Source: a virus
Reading direction: 5' to 3' (one strand)
Length of the DNA: 43,819 nucleotides
Virus record (IMG/VR): IMGVR_UViG_3300046820_000486
Location: 1-43,819 of that record
The stretch's first letter is position 1. The number at the start of each line of letters is the position of its first letter. The position numbers were made by a program, and so were the translations under genes. Positions 11,980 to 21,910 of the stretch are shown here, piece after piece. The notes beneath the pieces are model-generated. The model saw only the letters and a list, made by a program, of their open reading frames with translations. It did not search any database and was not told the origin of the DNA.

Positions 11980-14766
11980 ATGGCTTATTCAACAATGAGA
12001 TCCGCGATACCTCTAGGGAGTGTTAGCGGAGGTACGTTTACCGCAAAATTACAAAATGCTTGTACAAGTACACAGTATCCAGAAGGTACTGTATTTGACT
12101 GTAGCGGTTTTACATCAGTTAGTGTTCCTTCACAATTCATTACAGGAACAATCACAATCACTCGTCCTGGGATTACTTTGTTATTCAGCGAAGGTGATTT
12201 TATATGGAACCCAACTGGGGGTACAGCTCTAGATGCAAACATGTTTGAGATTATTGCACCCAATGTAACAATTATCGGTGTAAGTCGTTCTGCAAAAGAT
12301 AGCGTCTCTACAAACGGAGCTACTCGTTTTGTGATGAATTCACCTAGCACAGGATACCATGTTTACACAAGACCTGATCTAACAACATTTGCATCGGCAG
12401 ATTCTCTTACAATCATGAATTGTGATTTTGTAGGTGTTAAGTCCATATATACTTCTTCAGGTGGTAATGTTAACTATAGCACAACTGGTGCTGGTGGTAT
12501 CCTCCTTACTGAAGGAAACGTAAATCAACCAAACTCTAACTTGAACAATGTTATGATCAGTGAGGTTTTGGTAAGTGGTGCTAAACAACATGGTGTTATG
12601 ATCTATGGTGGTATGGCATCTAAACTTCAAAACGTTCGTGTAAGAAACGCAGCTGGTCATGGATTCTATATTGCTGGTAGCACTACTAGTACTACTTTGG
12701 ATGCTTGTTATGCATCTGGTAACTACCTAGCAGGTTTCTGTATTAATAATACTACATATTCTACACTTACAAGTTGTGCATCTGATTCTAATGGTCTAGG
12801 TTACTGGATGAGAAATGCAAATTCTGTTACTTTAAACAGTTGTGGTGCAGAAGCTTGTGAAGTAAGATCTAGTATCCCTAATAACTTGGGTATCGCTGTA
12901 AAAAATTCAGTAGGAACTGTTCTTATTAATGATATTGGTTCTGATAATGTAAACTTTATCAAAGGTACAAGTTTCTTGTTTACCGGTGGTGACAATATTA
13001 CTGGTACATCTTGTTATTCTAAAGATCCTGGTAATCGTGCTGGTTTATCAACTTTTCTTAGTAAGTATACAGCTCATATTCATGGAGTAGACGGTACTAC
13101 AAAAGTTAACATGGATAACTTCAAAGCGGCTGGTACCTCAACTACTAAGTACTTATATCGTTTAGAAGATGTAAATAATTTCCATATTGATGATTTAGTA
13201 ACTCAGTATGATCCTACAAATCCAACAGAATCACCTGATGGATCAATGACTTTCGTAAATCAAATTTTAGATCAAGGTGCTAATAATATCTTTGGAGATT
13301 TTGCTACTAGTACTAGTTGGTTAGGTCGTAGAGTAGATATTGCAAATTCCGAAGATAATCTTAGAGTTAATCAATTGTATGTTCCTGGTAGATTGAGTAT
13401 TCCAGTTGAACCAGCACATCCTGCAAATCCAGAAGCTGGTAGTATCTACTTTAATAATACATTGAACAAGTTGTTTATGTTTAGTGGATCTGCTTGGTTT
13501 GATACATGTTGTGCTACTGCTCCTACTCCTGCTCCTGAGTGTGTATTCCCTAATGGTGGTGCTACTATACTAACAGAAATGGATTTTAGAGCTTCTTATT
13601 TTTATGCTATAGGTACAAAAACTTATTTTGTAAGTAATGCACTAGGTTATAACTTAACAAGTAATCCAGAAGCTCCTGTACTTATGGTATTTGACTCTAG
13701 TACTGAAGTTTTAACACCGCTTCTAACAAGAACTGATGTGTTTGGAATTCAAAGTCTTGTTCAATTTATACCTTCAACCATAGGTTATAGTTCCGTAACA
13801 AATTCGCTTTATATAGGTTTCAGTTGGGGTAATAGTAATATTGGTGATACTTTTAGTTTAGCTGATACTTATAGTAAATTAATAAAGTATAACTTAAATA
13901 CAGCTACTATAGATGCTACTGTGACTGAGTATATTGGTTTTGATGTTAACGACGCTACTCCGGAAAAGATTTTTGGAACAGGTCAGCTAAGATATGTTGT
14001 TCAAGGTAGTGCCCTAAAACAAATTAATTTTGGTTATTATGGTGAAAACGTAAGTACTGAAAAACCACTTGTTATAATTAATAGAGATTTGAACACATTA
14101 GATATTACTTCACAGGTAACAGGTGATGATGTTCGGGGTGGTTATCAAGGTCAAAGTGGTCCGTTTATTAATAATAATATGATCAATAATCAAATATTAA
14201 TAACAGATGATAGAATATTAACTAATACGTCTCTTCTAGAGGGGGATACAGATTTAACGTTTGGTGTTTTAGACCTTAGTGATGGTTTGATGAGTTATGT
14301 TACATATGATACATTAGCATCTCCATTTCCCGATAATGTTAATTATGTAAGACAAACCTATTCTAAATCTCAAACCGATCCTTCTATTTTTTTATTATCA
14401 GATAGTATATCAGGAAAGATTTATGAAATCGATCTTAATACTCTTACTGTAAATGATGAATGGTCAATAGGACTACCTGCCTATGGTGTATATGATTATA
14501 TAGTAAATTCAGTACGTTTTTTGGTATTTACAGCACCTGTTTATAATACTCAAACTGGGTTATATGAATGGAAACTTACCACATTTAATACATCAAATAG
14601 TGAGTTAACATTCTCTCCGTATATAATAGCATATACATCGAATATAAACGCATGGTATTACTCAGCAACTTTGCAAAATGGAATGGTGTTCGATATAGAA
14701 AATAATAATATGTATACTGCATCTTCAATGAGAATTCAAAAATTCTGTGCTCCATACGCTGTATAA
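11980..14766 (+). CDS. Tail fibre/tailspike-like protein, beta-helix plus C-terminal domain (928 aa)
   Basis: Residues about 15-450 consist of short beta-strand turns with Asn/Ser/Thr ladders (NNVMISEVLVSGAKQHGVMIYGG, VRVRNAAGHGFYIAG, LDACYASGNYLAGFC), typical of a right-handed parallel beta-helix as in pectate lyases and tailspikes. A linker with EAGSIYFNNTLNKLFMFSGSAW (a frequent Bacteroidota phage fibre motif) and a CC element follow. The last about 390 residues form a beta-rich domain, perhaps a propeller, probably for receptor recognition. It may bind or degrade surface polysaccharide. No catalytic residues can be assigned. 27 bp after the previous gene, same transcript. Confidence 0.8.
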   Translation: MAYSTMRSAIPLGSVSGGTFTAKLQNACTSTQYPEGTVFDCSGFTSVSVPSQFITGTITITRPGITLLFSEGDFIWNPTGGTALDANMFEIIAPNVTIIGVSRSAKDSVSTNGATRFVMNSPSTGYHVYTRPDLTTFASADSLTIMNCDFVGVKSIYTSSGGNVNYSTTGAGGILLTEGNVNQPNSNLNNVMISEVLVSGAKQHGVMIYGGMASKLQNVRVRNAAGHGFYIAGSTTSTTLDACYASGNYLAGFCINNTTYSTLTSCASDSNGLGYWMRNANSVTLNSCGAEACEVRSSIPNNLGIAVKNSVGTVLINDIGSDNVNFIKGTSFLFTGGDNITGTSCYSKDPGNRAGLSTFLSKYTAHIHGVDGTTKVNMDNFKAAGTSTTKYLYRLEDVNNFHIDDLVTQYDPTNPTESPDGSMTFVNQILDQGANNIFGDFATSTSWLGRRVDIANSEDNLRVNQLYVPGRLSIPVEPAHPANPEAGSIYFNNTLNKLFMFSGSAWFDTCCATAPTPAPECVFPNGGATILTEMDFRASYFYAIGTKTYFVSNALGYNLTSNPEAPVLMVFDSSTEVLTPLLTRTDVFGIQSLVQFIPSTIGYSSVTNSLYIGFSWGNSNIGDTFSLADTYSKLIKYNLNTATIDATVTEYIGFDVNDATPEKIFGTGQLRYVVQGSALKQINFGYYGENVSTEKPLVIINRDLNTLDITSQVTGDDVRGGYQGQSGPFINNNMINNQILITDDRILTNTSLLEGDTDLTFGVLDLSDGLMSYVTYDTLASPFPDNVNYVRQTYSKSQTDPSIFLLSDSISGKIYEIDLNTLTVNDEWSIGLPAYGVYDYIVNSVRFLVFTAPVYNTQTGLYEWKLTTFNTSNSELTFSPYIIAYTSNINAWYYSATLQNGMVFDIENNNMYTASSMRIQKFCAPYAV

Positions 14767-14791
14767 AAAGTAAAAATAAAAATCAAGCTAT

Positions 14792-16195
14792 ATGCAAATT
14801 AACAACTGGTCTGGTCTATTAAACTCTAAAAGACTGTCAAAGATACCAAGAGATATAAATAATGACCTAGTTATTATCGGTACAAATACCGCAGGTGGAT
14901 TTAAAAAACAAGATACCTGGCAACCATATACCATGACACTCGCTGACCTCGCTACCGCTATCGGTGGCGGGGGAGGTGGTGGTGGTGTAAGTTTCCAATT
15001 AGAAGCTGGTGACTATACTATAATTCAACAAAATGGTAATCCTGTAACAGGACCATTCACACCAGCTGAAGATAGTGTTATTACTATTGGTGCCGTAAGT
15101 GTTCCTAATGGATTGAATTGGAGAGGATTGTATAATATTGCTACATCTAACTATGTATATAATGATGTAGTATATGCTATTGATCCTGATGATGATAATC
15201 TTTATTATACATATTGGATGTATAATGATGGTGCAAATCCTCCAGCGGGATCTACATTACCTTTTCAAGAAGTACCGCCAGTTACAAGTAATACATACTG
15301 GGCACAGTTAGGTGTACAAGGACCAAAAGGTACAAATGGACAACGTTCTATTAATATTGAACTGTTTCAATGGGCTTCATCTGTACCAACAGCATTTCCT
15401 TCCGGAGATTCTACATATACTTGGGCAACTGGTGCTTTTACAGATCCAACACTAAACGGTTGGTCCCAAACTATTGGAACACCTACTGCTGGTCAAACAT
15501 TGTATAAAGTATCTCAGTTTTACTCAGATATATTAACAGATGATGATAGTACAATCACTTGGACAGCTACAACAGCAGAGTCTATAGGTTATGCTGGAGC
15601 AAACGGTCAGAATGGTCAGAATGGTGCAACATCAGTAGCTGGTTTTATTCCTATTACTACAACATCATATACACTATCTAGTGCTGATGTTGGAAAAGTA
15701 CTTCTTGTATCAAGTAGTGGTAATACACAAATAGTTTTACCTAATATATCGGATGCTAATTATCCTGTAGGAGGTCAAACAATGATTGTAAAACTTAATG
15801 CATTTAATGTAGATGTTGTTACTCCAGCAGTTGCTACAATAACAGGATCTATTGCAGCAACTACTCTATCTGTCACTGTAGTTTCTTCGGGTATATTATA
15901 TCCAGGAGCTACTCTAACAGGTACAGGTGTTACTGCAGGTACGGTAATTGTAGCTCAATTAACAGGTAGTACTACTGGAGGAGTAGGTACCTATAGTGTA
16001 AGTATTGGACAAACAGTAGCTTCTACAACAATCACGGCAACTACAAATCTAGTATTAACTAGTGCGGATAGTATGAATAGATTAAGAAGTAACGGAAGTG
16101 GTGTAACATTAGTAAAAAGGAATTCTTACACTCTTGCTCCTCTTACTAATGCAAATTGGTATATGTTTGGTGATTTAATTAGTTCATATTTATAA
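14792..16195 (+). CDS. Gly-rich tail fibre-type protein with short collagen-like segments (467 aa)
   Basis: N-terminal [32 protein letters not shown], a head probably anchoring to the virion, is followed by an eight-Gly hinge. Short collagen-like Gly-x-y runs ([21 protein letters not shown]) lie before and after a beta-rich middle with [12 protein letters not shown]. The C-terminal part has a small beta module ([18 protein letters not shown]) like that in the 150-aa protein at 11500. A Thr/Gly-rich repeat region ([25 protein letters not shown]) follows. This is a fibre or fibre-tip design, part of the tail adhesin operon. Confidence 0.75.
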   Translation: MQINNWSGLLNSKRLSKIPRDINNDLVIIGTNTAGGFKKQDTWQPYTMTLADLATAIGGGGGGGGVSFQLEAGDYTIIQQNGNPVTGPFTPAEDSVITIGAVSVPNGLNWRGLYNIATSNYVYNDVVYAIDPDDDNLYYTYWMYNDGANPPAGSTLPFQEVPPVTSNTYWAQLGVQGPKGTNGQRSINIELFQWASSVPTAFPSGDSTYTWATGAFTDPTLNGWSQTIGTPTAGQTLYKVSQFYSDILTDDDSTITWTATTAESIGYAGANGQNGQNGATSVAGFIPITTTSYTLSSADVGKVLLVSSSGNTQIVLPNISDANYPVGGQTMIVKLNAFNVDVVTPAVATITGSIAATTLSVTVVSSGILYPGATLTGTGVTAGTVIVAQLTGSTTGGVGTYSVSIGQTVASTTITATTNLVLTSADSMNRLRSNGSGVTLVKRNSYTLAPLTNANWYMFGDLISSYL

Positions 16196-16199
16196 TATA

Positions 16200-18419
16200 A
16201 TGATAGCTGCAGCAGCAACACAATCTGGTATTTGGGGACAAACTGTTGTGCCTTACAGTACATATTTATTACCAACTGGTAGTAATATAGGTAATTTATT
16301 TTCTGGTGGTAACGGTACTGCAAACCAAGGACCTATTTATGTAGGTGCGTGGTCTTCACCAATAACAGCACCTAATGGTTTAATATATTGTTTTGGTGCT
16401 AATAATAGTTTTAAAGGTTTAGTTGCTGTATGTAAACCAGGGCGCACAAGTGAAAAGTCTAAATGGTTTTTTGTTTATGATGATTATGCAACTGGAGTAA
16501 GACCTTCTTTACCAATTCGTCAAGGTTCTCCCCAATCAGGTATGGCGTTTAATCGTAAACCAACACTAGCTCCAAATGGTTTAATGTATTTGTTTCAAGA
16601 AGCAAATACTCCTTCTTCTATGGTAACATTTAATCCAGGTTCTGGTACAGGTTTATCAACAGCTTCTGCACAAGCTACAATATCAGGAGATCTGTTAACC
16701 ATAACAACTATGAACGTTGGAACATTTGGTGTAGGACAAACTATATCTTATACAGATCCCATCACTAGTGCAACAGTTACAAGAACTATTGTTTTTTATC
16801 AATTGGACTACTTAACGCTGAGTACTACAGGAAGAGGTGGTATAGGAACTTATAAATTAGATTCAGTAGTACCTAACAACGTAGTAACACCACTTACAGT
16901 ATCAGGATCTGAATTTCCAACATGCACTTGGGAAACTGAAACTTTTGCAAACATAGCTAGTACAAAATTCTCAACAGTATTAAATCCTACACAACAAACA
17001 TATGTGGCAAATGTATATCTTAGAGGTCTTATTTTAGCAAAGGACGGTTACATGTATGCTGTACCTAATGGTCCGATGTTAGTAAGAATGGCTCCAAAAA
17101 ATACTTCAATAAATCTTACAGGTCAAGACAGATGGGAAGTACATGGTTTTTATAATGGTATTAATACAACAACTAATGCATTTAGAGCAGGTACTACAAC
17201 AAGTGTAACAAGATACTTTACACCTAGAGATCAAGTTGGAAATCCTGTTTCTAAAACAGCTCCTTATCCCACTACTAATACAACTGACTTTGCTGGTGCA
17301 ACTTTATTTAGAGTAGGTGGTTTAGACTCAGGTATACTTCATCCTAATGGAAAAATATATTTAACAGGTAATTCAAAATGGATTTTTATATTAGATCCTG
17401 CTGTATGGAATAGTAATCCCGCAGACCAAAATGTTATATATACTTCAAACAATTTAGCTCTTAGAACTAACTTAGTATCTAATGATTTAGGAGTTCTTAG
17501 AGAAATAATGTTAGAAAAACCATTAAGTACATATATTGCAAAAGTAGTGCAAGATACTACAAATGTTAGTGGTGCAACAGTAACAATAAGTGTTGCGGAT
17601 GCAAATTATATATATACTGGAATGACTGTAACAGCTTATTCAGGATCTGGGTCATTTAATGGTTCTGTTATTGTAGATAGTGTTGACAAAAGTAATAATA
17701 CTTTTGTAGCAAAAAATACTACAGGTGCTGATGTTATTCAAACTAACTTTGTGGTTAATGACACTATTCAAATTGCACCTACTCAAGCAATGATAGAGAA
17801 TGTCAAAATGTTTGTGTCTCATAATTATTCAAGCGGTCAAAATCTTGCAGCTGATCCTCTTAGAAGAATATATAGTATTGATCCTACTACTAATGCCATA
17901 TATGCAATAGGTGATAATTTACCAAGTGGTCTAAACGGATCTAATCCAAAATATTCAGTTCTACCTGCTATTTTTCCAAATGGTCTTATCTCAAAGAGTG
18001 CAACTGCTGCAAGTAACATACAAAATTTTATATTTACAGGTAGTGATTATCCTATTACAGGCTCACAGAATCCTTCTAAAATGCTTCAAGTAGTAAGACA
18101 AACAGCTTTGACAAAAAATAATAGTATTATCTCAGGTTATTTTGGAGGAGCTTCTCCTTTTTATCAATCAGGAGCAGCAAACTCTTTAGCAGGAGGTACA
18201 ACATTTAGTATAGGAAGTAGTGTTGGAAAAGTAATATATCCAAGTTCTGCTGATTTTGGTGCAGGATCTGGAGAATTCATTAGCTTAAAAGGTTATTCAG
18301 CATTTACTAGATACTTTAATTATGCACCTAGTGATAAGGATGTATATGAACCACCTGCAGATCTTTATAATGATTTAGCAACTAGTCTCTATAATTCATA
18401 TGTAAATAAGCTTCACTAA
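16200..18419 (+). CDS. Large adhesin-like protein with PNG-type beta-propeller repeats (739 aa)
   Basis: At least five blades share the motif PNG-x-[IM]-Y or a close form: APNGLIYCFG, APNGLMYLFQ, KDGYMYAVPNGP, HPNGKIYLTGNS and FPNGLISKS. Spacing is uneven, with inserted beta domains at about residues 155-245 and 440-520 (SGATVTISVADANYIYTGMTVTAYSG). This suggests a beta-propeller host-binding domain on a tail appendage, without visible catalytic residues. The start follows 4 bp after the previous stop. Its stop overlaps the ATG of a 22-residue mini-gene (TAATG). Naming as receptor-binding is by context. Confidence 0.75.
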   Translation: MIAAAATQSGIWGQTVVPYSTYLLPTGSNIGNLFSGGNGTANQGPIYVGAWSSPITAPNGLIYCFGANNSFKGLVAVCKPGRTSEKSKWFFVYDDYATGVRPSLPIRQGSPQSGMAFNRKPTLAPNGLMYLFQEANTPSSMVTFNPGSGTGLSTASAQATISGDLLTITTMNVGTFGVGQTISYTDPITSATVTRTIVFYQLDYLTLSTTGRGGIGTYKLDSVVPNNVVTPLTVSGSEFPTCTWETETFANIASTKFSTVLNPTQQTYVANVYLRGLILAKDGYMYAVPNGPMLVRMAPKNTSINLTGQDRWEVHGFYNGINTTTNAFRAGTTTSVTRYFTPRDQVGNPVSKTAPYPTTNTTDFAGATLFRVGGLDSGILHPNGKIYLTGNSKWIFILDPAVWNSNPADQNVIYTSNNLALRTNLVSNDLGVLREIMLEKPLSTYIAKVVQDTTNVSGATVTISVADANYIYTGMTVTAYSGSGSFNGSVIVDSVDKSNNTFVAKNTTGADVIQTNFVVNDTIQIAPTQAMIENVKMFVSHNYSSGQNLAADPLRRIYSIDPTTNAIYAIGDNLPSGLNGSNPKYSVLPAIFPNGLISKSATAASNIQNFIFTGSDYPITGSQNPSKMLQVVRQTALTKNNSIISGYFGGASPFYQSGAANSLAGGTTFSIGSSVGKVIYPSSADFGAGSGEFISLKGYSAFTRYFNYAPSDKDVYEPPADLYNDLATSLYNSYVNKLH

Positions 18420-18487
18420 TGATTAAAAACTTTCAAAATAAAGTATTAAATTTGCTAGATAAGATCATAGTAGCATTAACACCATGA
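18419..18487 (+). CDS. 22-residue mini-protein coupled between fibre genes
   Basis: ATG at 18419 shares its first base with the last base of the upstream stop codon. Its own TGA overlaps the ATG of the next gene (ATGA at 18484-18487). The product begins MIKNFQNKVLNLLDKII and is one amphipathic helix. A second mini-gene of the same length and helix pattern sits at 21842-21910, also before a fibre gene. The tight overlaps on both sides make this likely to be translated, perhaps as a coupling peptide or fibre chaperone. Short length limits certainty. Confidence 0.5.
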   Translation: MIKNFQNKVLNLLDKIIVALTP

Positions 18488-19557
18488 ATGGTTTATCAGG
18501 TAATGAAATTCAAGAGTCTGGTTTTCAAATAAAAGTACTGAGAAGACTTCAGACTATTTATGATTTGATCATTAGTTCGCCCCCAGGTTCTACAATCTGG
18601 GGTTCTATTAATGGTACTCTATCAGATCAAGATGATTTACAAGATGCGTTAGATGCTAAGCAAGATACTCTTGTATCCGCTACAAACATTAAAACTATTA
18701 ATGGTAATAGTATATTAGGATCGGGTGATTTAACTATATCTGGAGGTGGAGGAATATTACATGGAACAACTTCAGGAACAGATACCTATATCACAACTAT
18801 TACAGGAGTTACTGGATACAATGATGCGGATGCCTATTTAATTAGATTTGCAATAGGAAATACAGGATCAGCTACATTAAACATTAATTCATTGGGTGCA
18901 ATTCCTTTGTATCGAAATAATGATGGAGCGTTAATAGGTGGGGATATAATTGATGGAGCTGAAATGTTGTGTGTATATAACTCATCTACTAGTAGATTCC
19001 AAGTTATTGGAACTGCACCAAACACATTACTCGCTTATGTGACTAATGCTGAATCTACAACTATAACCAAAGGACAACCTATTTACGCATTTGGTGGACA
19101 AGGTGACCGCTTAAAAGTAAAATTAGCATATAATACAGGCGATTCAACATCGGCACAAACGGTTGGTTTAGTTGTATCTACTTCTATAGGAGTAAACCAA
19201 AAAGGTTTAATAATGGTTAATGGTCAGCTTGATGGATTAGATTTATTTCATCCATCAAACGGTTGGTTAGATGGAGATGCAGTATATCTTGGAGCGACTG
19301 CAGGTACAGTAACAAGAGTAAAACCTCACGCCCCTAATCATTTGGTTTACCTCGGATTTGTTACAACAGCTAATAATGGTAACGCTGGACGTATGTATGT
19401 AAGGGTGCAGAATGGATATGAGATGGATGAGTTACATGATGTAGCAGCTCAGAATCCTAATAACGGAGATACTTTACAATATAATTCAAGTAATGACTTA
19501 TGGGAAAATAAACCAATTCCAGCAGCAATGAATTGGATGGGTTCATTTCCTGGATAA
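18484..19557 (+). CDS. Tail fibre protein (357 aa)
   Basis: The N-terminal FQIKVLRRLQTIYDLI helix resembles the mini-protein pattern. The widespread fibre motif QDDLQDALDAKQDTLVSATN then INGNSILGSGDLTI follows at about residues 47-90. A beta domain (GSATLNINSLGAIPLYRNNDG; EMLCVYNSSTSRFQVIG) and a knob region (LVVSTSIGVNQKGLIMVNGQLDGLD, WLDGDAVYLGATAG) come next. The C-terminus (ELHDVAAQNPNNGDTLQYNSSNDLWENK) is also typical of fibre tips. This is a virion appendage protein with good family-level support. Confidence 0.8.
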   Translation: MNGLSGNEIQESGFQIKVLRRLQTIYDLIISSPPGSTIWGSINGTLSDQDDLQDALDAKQDTLVSATNIKTINGNSILGSGDLTISGGGGILHGTTSGTDTYITTITGVTGYNDADAYLIRFAIGNTGSATLNINSLGAIPLYRNNDGALIGGDIIDGAEMLCVYNSSTSRFQVIGTAPNTLLAYVTNAESTTITKGQPIYAFGGQGDRLKVKLAYNTGDSTSAQTVGLVVSTSIGVNQKGLIMVNGQLDGLDLFHPSNGWLDGDAVYLGATAGTVTRVKPHAPNHLVYLGFVTTANNGNAGRMYVRVQNGYEMDELHDVAAQNPNNGDTLQYNSSNDLWENKPIPAAMNWMGSFPG

Positions 19558-19569
19558 AAATATAAAACT

Positions 19570-19998
19570 ATGGCAAAGAATACAGTAGGTTACTTTTTAG
19601 CGGACCAGACTTATACGCAATCATCCCTAACTAATGGAACATTAACTACCATTGCAACAGGTGGAACTAATGACTCATGGGTATATGATATAGTTATTAC
19701 GACTACAAGTACAACTAATGTTTTAGGTACACTATATATAAATGTAGGTGGTACTGACTTTCCTATTAAAAAAGTCTTAGCAGCATCTCCTATATTAGCT
19801 GGTCAAGGGACAACAACTGCTAATCCTTATAGATTACTTCAATCATCAGATGGTTCTCAAGTTATTTATAGGTTCTTAGATAGAGATCAAAACTTTTATA
19901 TACCTTTGAAGGCTACTAATACATTAAAGTTTCAAATAGATAGTGGTTTATCAGCAGGTACAGCGGTCAATATTTTAGTATTTCAAAGAGATTTCTAA
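19570..19998 (+). CDS. Virion structural protein, beta-rich (142 aa)
   Basis: All-beta appearance: VGYFLADQTYTQSSLTNGTLTTIATGG, SWVYDIVITTTSTTNVLGTLYINVGG, ATNTLKFQIDSG, AVNILVFQRDF. Probably a small fibre-tip or adaptor domain. The stop overlaps the next ATG (TAATG), so it is coupled to the 530-aa duplicated-domain protein. Family not recognised. Confidence 0.7.
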   Translation: MAKNTVGYFLADQTYTQSSLTNGTLTTIATGGTNDSWVYDIVITTTSTTNVLGTLYINVGGTDFPIKKVLAASPILAGQGTTTANPYRLLQSSDGSQVIYRFLDRDQNFYIPLKATNTLKFQIDSGLSAGTAVNILVFQRDF

Positions 19999-21590
19999 TG
20001 TTTCATTCAAGTCCGGATAGAAGACTTCCAACTATAACAACCTCGCAAAGAGGATTGTCTGGTAATGCTACAGGTGCTGTATCATCTTTTATTACTTTAG
20101 CAAATATTACAGATCCTGCTATAGTATCAGCATTAAATGATTTTGTAACAGGGTTAATAAATGACGGACTTTGGGATAAGATAGATGTGATGTATCCCTT
20201 TATTGGAGGTAACGTTACAGCACATTCTATTAATTTAAAAGATCCTGGAACTTATACCATAACAACTTTTACAGGATCAGTAGTGCACTCTAATAATGGT
20301 ATTACAGGTACTGATTCAGCTAATGCTTCTTTTACTGTACCTTTTAGTCATGCATCACAAGATGCTAATAATTTTTCTTTTGGAACTTTAGGAAGATTTC
20401 CTGCAAGTACATCATCTACATCTGCATCTTATTCTTTATTTTCAGCAGGTGTAACAAATATTGCTATAGATGTAAGAAGTTCTGCTTTAGGAAGTTTTGT
20501 AAGATTACTTGGAGGCACTACTATTGCAAATAGTACTGCTGGATATTCAGCTAGTGGATCAGCTCGTTTTATTGGAATAAGTAATAATAGTTCTACTACA
20601 GCATATAGTTTTATTAATCAATATAGTCAAGTTTCAACTATCCCAAAAGGTTCTACAGCATCAGGTACAACTATATCAGTGTCATTATCAAGCACATCAT
20701 TTCCAGCTGCTGTATTTACTTATTCATTTTGGTATACAGGTAAACAACTTACAGAAATTGAAATGAATGATTTAAATGAAAGAGTTCAGGTTTTAAATCA
20801 AACATTAGATACTATACAAGGAAGTACAAGAGCTAATAACTACTATATTAATCCTTCTTATAATAAGGTTACTAATGCATTTATATCTAGTATAGGTGTA
20901 GCAAACTTAACAACTGCTGAACAAAATGCAGTAGATTATTTAGTAACAGGTTTACAAGGAGGTACTAATTTGTGGTCAATACTAGGAAGTATACATCCTT
21001 TTGTAGGTAGCACAATAGGAGCACAAGCTAGAGAATTAAAAACAGTTACTTCAACTTTTTCTCAATCTGCAGGTACAATATCTGCTGTAAATGCAACACC
21101 GTTAGGTGTTGATCCAACTGCAATAAATTCTACTTTGATTCCTGTTAATAATTTTACAATGTCAGGAACCTTTGGTACTTATATTACTGAAGAAAGTCAA
21201 TCTCCGAATAATGATATTGTATGGACATTAGGAAGATTAAATTTTCGAGCAAGAACAGCGAGTGATACAGCATATTTACAACTAAATTCTGGAATTATTC
21301 AACCAGTAAATGCTACAGCAAAAGGTCATTATACAATAACTAATACAACTAATGTTACATCAGCAAGTCCTTTTACTTTATATAAAAATGCAACTACCTT
21401 AGCTAGTGGAACTACATCGATTACAGGAGGTTCTGGAGCTATGTATTTATTTTCTTATCCAGGAGGAGGTTCATCATCTTTAAGATCTCAAGGAATATTT
21501 TATTCATCAAATACTGTATTAACTCAGGCACAAATAACTGAACTTAATAGTATAGTTCAACAATATATATCCATATTAAGTAGAACATAA
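19998..21590 (+). CDS. Tail appendage protein with internal domain duplication (530 aa)
   Basis: Two halves repeat the same plan. The first has ITDPAIVSALNDFVTGLINDGLWDKIDVMYPFIGG (about residues 37-71); the second has LTTAEQNAVDYLVTGLQGGTNLWSILGSIHPFVGS (about 299-333). Each is followed by a lectin-like beta sandwich and a closing helix (LTEIEMNDLNERVQVLN; LTQAQITELNSIVQQYI). The helix-WxxxxxxxPFxG opening followed by a concanavalin-like sandwich is familiar in Bacteroidota phage tail proteins. A carbohydrate-binding role is plausible. The start overlaps the preceding stop by one base, and the stop overlaps the next ATG. Confidence 0.75.
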   Translation: MFHSSPDRRLPTITTSQRGLSGNATGAVSSFITLANITDPAIVSALNDFVTGLINDGLWDKIDVMYPFIGGNVTAHSINLKDPGTYTITTFTGSVVHSNNGITGTDSANASFTVPFSHASQDANNFSFGTLGRFPASTSSTSASYSLFSAGVTNIAIDVRSSALGSFVRLLGGTTIANSTAGYSASGSARFIGISNNSSTTAYSFINQYSQVSTIPKGSTASGTTISVSLSSTSFPAAVFTYSFWYTGKQLTEIEMNDLNERVQVLNQTLDTIQGSTRANNYYINPSYNKVTNAFISSIGVANLTTAEQNAVDYLVTGLQGGTNLWSILGSIHPFVGSTIGAQARELKTVTSTFSQSAGTISAVNATPLGVDPTAINSTLIPVNNFTMSGTFGTYITEESQSPNNDIVWTLGRLNFRARTASDTAYLQLNSGIIQPVNATAKGHYTITNTTNVTSASPFTLYKNATTLASGTTSITGGSGAMYLFSYPGGGSSSLRSQGIFYSSNTVLTQAQITELNSIVQQYISILSRT

Positions 21591-21814
21591 TGAAAATAGC
21601 ATACTTAACAACGGAACAGTACGACCAAGTTTACAATCAGTATAATACTGAGTATACTATGTTTTGCATTATGCAGGATGATGAGACATCACAGAATTAT
21701 CTAATTCAGCAAGATATAGATAGCACTAATGTATTTCAGTTTCTTTGGGTTAAAGATTTAGAACAAGTTCCTCTCCCTGAGTACGAGTATTATAAGTTCA
21801 AAATTTCATCGTAG
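21590..21814 (+). CDS. Hypothetical small protein, end of the fibre operon (74 aa)
   Basis: MKIAYLTTEQYDQVYNQYNTEYTMFCIMQDDETSQ, then IDSTNVFQFLWVKDLEQVPLPEYEYYKF. Small mixed alpha/beta protein, Tyr-rich, acidic. Its ATG overlaps the upstream stop (TAATG). It is the last gene before a promoter-like element at 21826. It may be a fibre chaperone or minor structural part; not recognised. Confidence 0.65.
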   Translation: MKIAYLTTEQYDQVYNQYNTEYTMFCIMQDDETSQNYLIQQDIDSTNVFQFLWVKDLEQVPLPEYEYYKFKISS

Positions 21815-21825
21815 TCACAGACTTT

Positions 21826-21843
21826 TTTTGTATATTATAGTAT
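21826..21843 (+). promoter_or_regulatory. Promoter/leader element identical to that at 11482
   Basis: TTTTGTATATTATAGTAT is identical over 18 bp to 11482-11499. A T-run replaces the TA of the -7 box here. It ends at the ATG of the 22-residue mini-gene. Confidence 0.55.
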
Positions 21844-21910
21844 GAGCGAAGCATTTAAAGTTAAGATGATAGAACTCCTAATAGGGATCTATAATAAAGT
21901 AAAACAATGA
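21842..21910 (+). CDS. Second 22-residue mini-protein
   Basis: ATG at 21842 lies at the end of the 18-bp promoter-like element, so the transcript would be almost leaderless. The product begins MSEAFKVKMIELLIGIYN and forms one amphipathic helix. Its TGA overlaps the next ATG (21907-21910). The next protein opens with a similar helix (ALLKGIYDNI), so the mini-gene echoes its neighbour's N-terminus. Same length as the mini-gene at 18419. Translation is plausible but not certain. Confidence 0.5.
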   Translation: MSEAFKVKMIELLIGIYNKVKQ

